A stretch of DNA of 64,000 nt from Ciona intestinalis (lineage: Eukaryota; Chordata; Ascidiacea; Phlebobranchia; Cionidae): NCBI RefSeq assembly GCF_000224145.3, contig NC_020177.2:2243483-2307482 (forward strand), written 5' to 3'. Shown in pieces: positions 57,501 to 64,000 of this stretch (positions are counted from its first letter, which is position 1; the number at the start of each line of letters is the position of its first letter). A program made the translations under genes and the position numbers. Below the pieces are notes generated by a model. That model searched no databases, was not told where the DNA came from, and saw only the letters and a program-made list of their open reading frames with translations.

Positions 57501-60500
57501 TCAACAGTAAGCAAGAGGTCATGAGGTGTATGAATACACCATGTGTGTGTGTATGGTGTATAAGAAGACACTCATGTTATGACTCGACAGTGAGCATGAG
57601 GTGTATGAATACATCATGTGTGTCTGGTGTCAAGAAGACACCCATGTATTAAATCGACAGTGAGCATGAGAGCATTGATACAACATCAGAGGATAAACTT
57701 GACATCCTCTCTCTTCCAGGACTCTGAGAAATACATTGATCTTCTTCTTTCTCTCTTCAATCGTTTCTCGGACTTGGTGAAGAAGTCGTTCGATGATGAC
57801 CCCAGGTTTTTAACGGCAAGGGACAAAGCGTTTGAATGTGTGGTGAATGATTACTCAGTTTTTAACGTGGAGTTGCAAACACGATCCAAACAGTAAGTCA
57901 ATTTATCTAAGTATTAATCCAGGATTTTCGATAAACTTAACATGTACTTAAACTAAACAGTATCTGTTATTTTACTTTAAAAAAAATTTCATAAAATTTT
58001 GAAAAATTTATTAATTTTTAAACGGTGTTTTATTCCTCTATAAATATAAATATTGTAATATTGTAAACACACACATTTCCCAAAAGCCAAACAGAATTCT
58101 ATATCTAGTAAGACAGAGGAAAATGGGACACCTTTAGCACATAACATCCAAATATCTTGATCGTGTTTTAAACAATTAACAACGGTATATGGGACATGGG
58201 AGTCGTGGCCAATTGGTTTTATAATTCTTTAAATTTTTTACCACCAAATGGGACAAGAAAATAGAATAAAAAGGTTTACTATTCCCTTAATTTAAACACA
58301 TAGGTTTTCAAATCGCAAAACAGAAATTATATACCGTTAATATAAAATACATATTTTTCCCAACGTATCATTTTTTTCGAAAATCTTTTTAACAGTGACC
58401 AGTGTATTATTCCTCTATAAATATTATAAAGCACAAGTTTTCTAATAGCTAAACAGAACTGTATATACTAATATACCATTTGAAACTAATTTCCCATAAT
58501 TCCTTTAATTTCTATAGAAATTCAATAAAACTTCTACTTGATTTAATAGAACTCTATATACTATTATTATGCATAAATTTTCAATACCGAGTCATTTCCT
58601 TTCGTTTCTCATAGAAATCCAATAAAGCTCCCACCCGAATCCCGATGTCCGGAACTTCTTGCAAACTTCTGTGACATGCTGTTGAGAAAAACTCCTCTGA
58701 GTAAAAAACTCTCATCGGAAGAAGTTGACGCGAAACTTAAAGACGTGGTAAGCCTTACTGTTGTTGTTTTTGACACGTAAGTGGCTGATATAGCAGGGTG
58801 GGGGAAGATGGGACACCTTTAGCATATATTATCCAAATATCCTGATCTTTTTTTCAACAATTAACAACAGTCTATGAAGTCGTAAGGATTTTTTTATAGT
58901 TCTTTGAATTTTCTTTGTTTAATAACAAATGAGACAAGAAAATGAAAGAAAAGGCATTCCATCTTCCTGTACCCCCCTATAGATCATTTTTCGTCAAACA
59001 GTTGATTTTGTTCTTGGGCTTAATTTTTTCACATTATTTAATATTTTTTGACTGAAAAATACATTATATCTTCAGCTATGATATCTTGCATTTTTATTAT
59101 CATTATTCTTATTTTCTTGTTGTTGTTTGTTTATTATAACTAGTTATTTTGTTTTTGATATCTAAGTGATTGTTAAATCTACCAAATTTTATTTGTTTTT
59201 TTTGTGTGTTATTTTTGTTCCACTTGTTGTATTAAAGTTTTGTCCACATTTTCTGTTGTTGGTATTGTTACTGTAATTCTTATTCCTATGTCTGTAATTG
59301 TTTTAGGTACAATTTGTAGTAATGTATAACAATTTTCTTATATTTTTTAGATTGTTTTTTTTGTTTTGAAAGTTTTAGGCAGTTGTTTTTTTATATATTT
59401 TTTTTTTTTGGGGAGTTTTGAGCAATTTTTTATTGTATTTTTCTTTTGTTTTGGAAGTTTTAAGCATTTTCTTTACCTTAAATGTCTATTGTTTTTGCAA
59501 TCCTGTTGTTGTTGTTTCAGTTGTTGGTGTTAAAGTATGTTTCCAACAAAGATGTTTTCATGAGATATCATAAAGCTCATCTTACAAGGAGGCTCATCCT
59601 CGGTACATCTGCTGATAGTGAAAAAGAGGAAAATATGGTGGAGGGGTTACGTGAGGTCAGTCAGGGTTATACAAGGTCATATACTCTATGTGGGGGGTAC
59701 TACAGGGCACACTATGGGGACCTGAGATTTAGACAAGAGGTGGCCCTTTATCCTGACCCATGCATTGCGCCACAGCCAATTTTTTTTTTTCTCCAACAGT
59801 TCAATTTGCGGTTTTAAAACTATTTTTTTTCAAAAGCTGTTTTGTTTTTGAAACTTTAATGGTACCCTTAGATCCTACTTGAGCATATTTATCAATACAC
59901 AAGTTTTGATTTTTCGTTGGTTAGCATTATATTAAAAAAAAAAAATTGTTTATCTTCTTCCAGGTTGGAATGCCTGCGGATTTTGTGAACAAACTCGCAC
60001 GGATGTTCCAGGATATCAAAGTAAGCGAGGACCTCAACACGCAGTTCAAGGAGGCACGGGAGGATAGAAGCTCGGAGCTCGCAAACATCAAGATCCTCAA
60101 TGCGGGAGCTTGGTCTCGGAGGTCGGATCGGATCCCTGTCTCCCTCCCTGCGATCCTGGAGGACCTTATTCCGGATGTTGAGGAGTTTTATAAGAGCAAG
60201 CACCATGGGAGGATGCTTAACTGGAATCATCTGATGTCCAATGGAGTTGTAAGTTATATGTGATATAGTGGGGTGGCATACCTTTTTTTAAAGTGTATTG
60301 TGTAGGGCATGAACTGTTAATATTTAGTAGGGTTGGGGAAGATGGGACACCTTTTCATTGTATTTTCTTGTCCTTTTTATTAGTAAACAAAGAACTTTTA
60401 AAGAATTATAAACCGTATCCTCATGACTCCCATAGACAGTTGTTAATTGTTTAAAACACGATCAGAATTTTTTGATATTATGTGATGAAAGTGTCCCGTC

Positions 60501-62788
60501 TTTCCCCACCCGATATAGTACTGTAGGGTAAGATGGGATACCGTTAGCACATAAATTCCATGTCTCTTGATCAAGTTTTGATTAATTAACAGTGTTCTTT
60601 TTAGGTTGTGGGGATGCGCTTTTATAATTCTGTGAATAGTCTTTATTTACTTTCAAATACAGCAAGAAATAAGAATAAAACATGTCTCATCTTACCCCAC
60701 GCTGCCATAATTTTTGTTTAGATTGTTTCAAATATCCAGTTGCCATTTTTAATACAGCTGTATTGGAAATGTTAAGCGTGTTTAAATGGCGTTATTAAGT
60801 AAAACATATATTAGGGTGGGAGAAGATGAAACACATTTAGCACATAATCTCATTCTGATGGTGTTTTAAACAATTAACAACGGCCCACGGGAATCGTAAA
60901 GATACGGTTTTATGAGGATTTTTATTTTTTACTACCAAATTGAATGAGAAAATAGAATGAAAAAGTGTCCTATCTTCCCCCACCCTAGTATATATGAAAA
61001 ATTAGTTCTTGAATTGAACTAGTAAAGTGATATTTTTGTTTCAGATGACCTTTAAAACAGAGGTCGGGTCATATGACATCGAGGTCACGACCTTTCAAAT
61101 GTCAGTGTTGCACATCTGGAATTCTCGGCCAACAGAATCGATTTCATTTGAGAGTTTACGTCTGGCAACACAGTTACCTGACACTGAGTTACGGAAAACT
61201 TTGTGGGTAAGTTTGAAGTTGTAATTTTTTATAATATTAAACTGTTTCATGTTTGTATATTAAAAATTTATTTAGCTGCCTACTGTAAAATAAGTACGCA
61301 AAAACTAAAAATCCTTAATTTAGTATCTAAGTTGTCCCAAAATTTATACTTGAATCAATGATTGAATGTAACATACTTTATCCTTGTGTGGCTGGGAAAC
61401 GACAGTCGTTATAACACAAGTGTTTTGTTTCTTACACCTCGTGCCAGCTTACAATTACCAAGTATGTTACTGTGTGGGTGATTATTTTTTTTTGTGGCTG
61501 ATAATTTGGACAACCCATTAGTGACCACTGGCTTGGAGCAAATGCCAATAGGTGTCTTGCCCAAGGACACATATGACTACAATGGTAACAACGACAAGCC
61601 CTGAACCCATTACCTCTGCGTTGGAGGCAGGCGCGCTAACCAACTGTGCTACAGCGCCAGACGAAGACATTGGTGCTTTTAAACAGTTTAAATGTCTTTT
61701 TTGTATGTGATTCTAATTCACGTTTTTTTCATACAGTCACTTGTAGCGAACCCAAAGTTGAAACGACAGGTTTTACTTTGTGAACCAAAGCTATCGTCTC
61801 CTAAAGAATTCCAGGAGAGCTCCATGCTCGCTGTCAACCATCAGTTTGCTGTTATGTGAGTTTTATTTGTGCGTTCATTGAATTTTTGTTGTATTTTGGT
61901 TACACCTCATTTCATATTTTTTAACCCTGCAACTAGAATAGAAATTATTGTAATAAGGACTTTTTCTTTGGGGAAGGGAATTATTTTTTACTAAATATTG
62001 TAATTAGATTAAAACAATGCTCAGTTTGTTTTAATTTACCTAAATAGCAAATCCTTATGATAGGGACATTTGCTTTTGTTTTAATTTCCAAAATTTTGTT
62101 ACCTCATGAAAAAGAAAAACAATTTTTTAATTTTTTTACTGTAGGAAAGCCGGCAAGCCTCAAAAGCGTGGACGAGTGAATCTGATTGGTCGATTGCAAC
62201 TTTCAACCGACAAATCACGTGAGGAGGATAATGAGGGGATTACCCAACTTCGGATTCTTAGAACACAAGTAAGATTTAAAATAAAACAAAAAATTTTAAT
62301 CTAATGTTTTTCTATGATACTTATACTTTGGTCCGATTTTTTTTTGGGAAAAATTTCTACATCTCCAAAAAAGCTAAAGTTTCCTTTTATTTACTATTTA
62401 TAACTTCTCAGGACAACTCAGGTAAGAATCCTCAAAATTGAACGGCAGATTTTAATTTTTAGTTCTATCTTTTTCTATAATTCAGATTTTCTGTCGGTTT
62501 TTTTCTATTTCTTTAAATATTTTTATATTCTCAAAAATTTTAAACAATTTTAGCGACTTTATTTACCATTTCTAACTCCTTATGACATCACAGGAGGCCA
62601 TTGTGAAGATCTTAAAGATGAGAAAACGAATCAACAACGCACAACTCCAAACAGAGTTAGTTGAAATCCTCAAAAATCTTTTCCTGCCTCAAAAAAAGCT
62701 GATCAAACAACAAATCGAATGGCTTATTGAGAACAAGTACATGAAGCGCGATGATGACGACATAAACACGTTTATCTACATCACATAA
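51522..62788 (+). CDS. CUL5: Cullin-5, scaffold of a RING E3 ubiquitin ligase
   Basis: Sixteen exons join to 763 residues: 51522-51536, 51788-51883, 52752-52865, 53364-53536, 53910-54037, 54723-54868, 55619-55781, 56719-56849, 57720-57892, 58615-58747, 59521-59655, 59964-60248, 61045-61206, 61737-61855, 62145-62268, 62594-62788. Human CUL5 is about 780. The N-terminal repeats (FDEKWPTMQPIILKLL, DVHSVCLWD, LLRAYIVEWRKFF) bind the Elongin-SOCS adaptor side. The cullin homology region (LVLKYVSNKDVFMRYHKAHL, LARMFQDIKVSEDL, NIKILNAGAWSR) holds the RING partner, RBX2 in animals. The winged-helix tail has EAIVKILKMRKR, where the Lys of ILK (about residue 707) is the expected NEDD8 site, and ends IEWLIENKYMKRDDDDINTFIYIT. 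CUL5-specific wording across all exons separates it from CUL1-4. Exon 4 to 5 uses the acceptor GACAG at 53909, giving LLLESWNKNIF. The five-codon first exon is the weakest part. Confidence 0.95.
52507..52686 (-). mobile_element. MITE family A, CUL5 intron 2
   Basis: TAGTAGGGTGGGGGAAGGCA to CTTCTCCCACCCTACTG. Confidence 0.85.
54125..54415 (+). repeat. SINE-derived minisatellite, CUL5 intron 5
   Basis: About four units of 60-75 bp: AGCATGAGGTGTATG, CACCATGTGTGCCTGG, AGAAGACACCCATGTT. GAGGTGTATG...ACACCCATGTTATAAC is the core of SINE family S. Confidence 0.8.
54458..54649 (+). mobile_element. MITE family A, CUL5 intron 5
   Basis: TAGTAGGATGGGGGAAGATG to CTTTCCCCACCCCACTA. Confidence 0.85.
55385..55520 (+). 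mobile_element. SINE family S, 3' half, CUL5 intron 6
   Basis: AATCAACTACAGAGTAACAT to CACGCGAGGTTAAAGTAAG. Confidence 0.8.
55840..56026 (+). mobile_element. MITE family A, CUL5 intron 7
   Basis: CGTAGGGTGGAGGAAGATGG to CTTCTCCCACAGTACTA. Confidence 0.8.
56370..56675 (+). mobile_element. SINE family S, full length, CUL5 intron 7
   Basis: CAGCACAATGGATAGCC (A-box-like), GGATTCAAGGCTCGTCGC (B-box-like), to GGATAAAGCAAGTCACATTC and an ATTCATC tail. Confidence 0.85.
56925..57670 (+). repeat. SINE-derived ~70-bp minisatellite, CUL5 intron 8
   Basis: About ten units: GTGAGCATGAGGTGTATGAA, TACACCATGTGTGTCTGG, TGTATAAGAAGACACCC, ATGTTATAACTCAACA. It ends some 50 bases before exon 9 and is broken by 50 N. 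Same family as 54125-54415. Confidence 0.9.
56971..57020. other. Assembly gap (50 N)
   Basis: Lies inside the minisatellite of CUL5 intron 8, so true array length is unknown. Confidence 0.95.
58110..58282 (-). mobile_element. MITE family A, CUL5 intron 9
   Basis: AAGACAGAGGAAAATGGGAC to GAATAAAAAGGTTTACTATTCC; the right end is lost. Confidence 0.7.
58490..58614 (+). repeat. Duplicated exon-10 acceptor region
   Basis: CCTTTAATTTCTATAGAAATT (58503 on) and CCTTTCGTTTCTCATAGAAAT (58598 on) are diverged copies, so an AG decoy lies about 100 bases before the real acceptor at 58614. Confidence 0.55.
58794..58980 (-). mobile_element. MITE family A, CUL5 intron 10
   Basis: AGCAGGGTGGGGGAAGATGG to CATCTTCCTGTACCCCCCTA. 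Confidence 0.75.
59655..59780 (+). repeat. Composite SINE-like fragment, CUL5 intron 11
   Basis: GGTCAGTCAGGGTTATACAAG and CTATGGGGACCTGAGATTTAG echo the left modules of 35210-35515 and 44420-44682. Confidence 0.35.
60328..60515 (+). mobile_element. MITE family A, CUL5 intron 12
   Basis: TAGTAGGGTTGGGGAAGATG to CTTTCCCCACCCGATA. Confidence 0.8.
60523..60710 (-). mobile_element. MITE family A, variant subfamily
   Basis: TACTGTAGGGTAAGATGGGA to CTTACCCCACGCTGCC; abuts the preceding copy. Confidence 0.75.
60809..60993 (-). mobile_element. MITE family A, CUL5 intron 12
   Basis: TATTAGGGTGGGAGAAGATG to CCCCCACCCTAGTA; third copy in this intron. Confidence 0.8.
61345..61665 (-). mobile_element. 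SINE family S, full length, CUL5 intron 13
   Basis: GAATGTAACATACTTTATCC to GCGCGCTAACCAACTGTGCTA and CAGCGCC. Confidence 0.85.
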
Positions 62789-63100
62789 CTCATTATGACA
62801 TCACAGTCTTCAAATCATTTACTCAAGTTCAAAAATCTACATGATATCGCGGTCTATCGTGCCTCACTACAATTTTCAAAGTTCTTCACACCCGCTACTG
62901 CATATTTTGCTTAAAAGTTCTATCATCCCTTTCCTATAGATGCTACTACGGGAAGAAATAGGTACATAATTTCCGCTAGGTGGCGGTAACTATTTCAACT
63001 TAAAAAAATTGGGAAATCGCAAAAAAAATATCTAATGGGTAGCGGTAACTGTTTACTTAAATTTCGGAAAACCTCCAAATTTCACTAAAAAGTGTAAAAA
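62789..63100. other. 3' flank of CUL5
   Basis: No family repeat. TAGGTGGCGGTAACT and GGGTAGCGGTAACTG at about 62978 and 63037 are a small internal repeat. No AATAAA lies close to the stop. Confidence 0.4.
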
Positions 63101-63103
63101 AGT

Positions 63104-63294
63104 AGTAGGGTGGGGGAAGATGAGACACTCGTTCACTCTATTTTCTTGTCTTGTTTGGTAGTAAACAAAGAACACTCAAAGAATTATAAAACCTTATCCT
63201 GATGACTTCCATAGAGAGTTGTTAATTGTTTAAAACACAATCAAAATACTTGAATATTATGTGCTAAAGGTGTCCCATCTCGCCCCACCCTACC
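63104..63294 (+). mobile_element. MITE family A, complete
   Basis: TAGTAGGGTGGGGGAAGATG to CATCTCGCCCCACCCTACC. Confidence 0.85.
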
Positions 63295-63834
63295 ATACAA
63301 AAAAAATTAATCAAATAATACTTTGTACCTACTTCTACCCGTAGTGACATTTTTTCCGTATCTCCCTATTAGAAGACAAGGCACAAACTTTTACACTAAA
63401 GGGCTCCAAAAAAATGAAAAAAATCATAAACCTTTCACGTCGTCACCACTGTTAGTTTGAACTACATTGAATGTGTCTTTTTTGACTAAAAACTGACAAA
63501 ATGGTGACCTAAAAGTTCAGATTCCTCGCTTGCAGTCTTTTTTTGTGCCTGCTCAGCTTTCTCATGGGGGTTTCCCCGTAATTGATAATCATGGATTTGA
63601 AATGCTGGAGATTTATTTTCGTTCTGTAGGTGGAACATTCGAATAATTTATTTGTTTTTTTTGCGCTTTTTTCATTGAAATTTTGACGCGATACATTAGC
63701 GCACTGCACTTGCAATAAACACGGATTGTTACGTCACATCCGTTACGTCATCAAGGTCAAAACGTCGCTCGGAAAGGCGGAGTCGCTGCTTCGCTTTTTG
63801 TGACGTCACTCTTGCAGAATTGGTGATGACGTCA

Positions 63835-63999
63835 CTATATGTCGTCTACGGCTTCGGCGGAGAAATACGTCATCTTTTCCATGACGTCAGTTAGTTCGGT
63901 GAGGGCGTCTGAAAGAAGCGTTTGATCTTGCCCTATTATGACGTCATCGAGTTCTTGCAGGGCGCATTGGTAATCGTCATCTCCAGTCACTGTCAACAT
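63835..63999 (-). CDS. 3' coding end of an unrecognised gene (partial)
   Basis: Read from the right edge, a 54-codon open frame ends at TAG 63835-63837. It is acidic and GC-richer than its surroundings (CALQELDDVIIGQDQTLLS, then DALTELTDVMEKMTYF), which looks like a helical C-terminus. It converges on CUL5 with about 1.05 kb between stop codons. I do not recognise the family; the rest of the gene lies outside the window, and the Met near the edge need not be the start. Confidence 0.5.
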   Translation of the reverse strand: MLTVTGDDDYQCALQELDDVIIGQDQTLLSDALTELTDVMEKMTYFSAEAVDDI

Positions 64000-64000
64000 A

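Noticed and set aside
8465..62788. Functional link between the Kelch adaptor and cullin-5
   Set aside because: BTB-Kelch adaptors work with CUL3, whereas CUL5 uses Elongin BC and SOCS-box proteins; the genes are 36 kb apart with unrelated genes between.

Overview
The window is AT-rich, intron-rich animal DNA on an assembled scaffold with four N runs. The compact genes, a tRNA-derived SINE with an (ATTC)n tail, and a very dense MITE with TAGTAGGGTGGGG ends all point to a tunicate. Ciona is the best match, by resemblance to the repeat families described from that genus. No host gene here is bacterial or viral.

Five multi-exon genes could be rebuilt exon by exon with consistent splice phases. 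(1) 8465-15564, +: a BTB-BACK-Kelch protein, 11 exons, 558 aa. (2) 18201-25699, -: an armadillo-repeat protein ending in a TIR domain, 13 exons, about 478 aa, with one base apparently missing from an internal exon. (3) 26799-39730, -: a neutral ceramidase with an N-terminal signal anchor, 17 exons, 838 aa. (4) 41113-50077, -: a secreted protein that joins an unrecognised Trp-rich N-terminal region, a C-type lectin domain and a complete trypsin-like protease domain, 17 exons, 666 aa. (5) 51522-62788, +: cullin-5, 16 exons, 763 aa. A probable exon of an unrecognised gene lies at 234-480 (-), and the 3' coding end of another gene enters from the right edge (63835-63999, -).

Much of the remaining DNA is mobile or repetitive. 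At 2467-6500 is a foldback-type transposon with arms of about 1.8 kb built from 285-bp tandem units and flanked by a 9-bp target duplication. A hAT-like element (6783-8205), a piggyBac-like element with TTAA ends (12767-14471) and a small hAT-like element (14651-15014) sit in or beside the Kelch gene. About 35 copies of one MITE and about 25 of one SINE are scattered throughout, mostly in introns. Minisatellites fill several introns: a 24-bp unit in the last ceramidase intron, a telomere-like unit in its first intron, a TGACGTCA-bearing unit in the lectin-protease gene, and a SINE-derived unit of about 70 bp in two cullin-5 introns.

The genes do not form an operon or an obvious pathway. The ARM-TIR protein and the lectin-protease are the likeliest immune-type genes. 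The Kelch protein belongs to a family that serves CUL3, not CUL5, so its nearness to cullin-5 should not be over-read. Gene models are built by eye from splice signals, reading frame and family resemblance; none has transcript support here.
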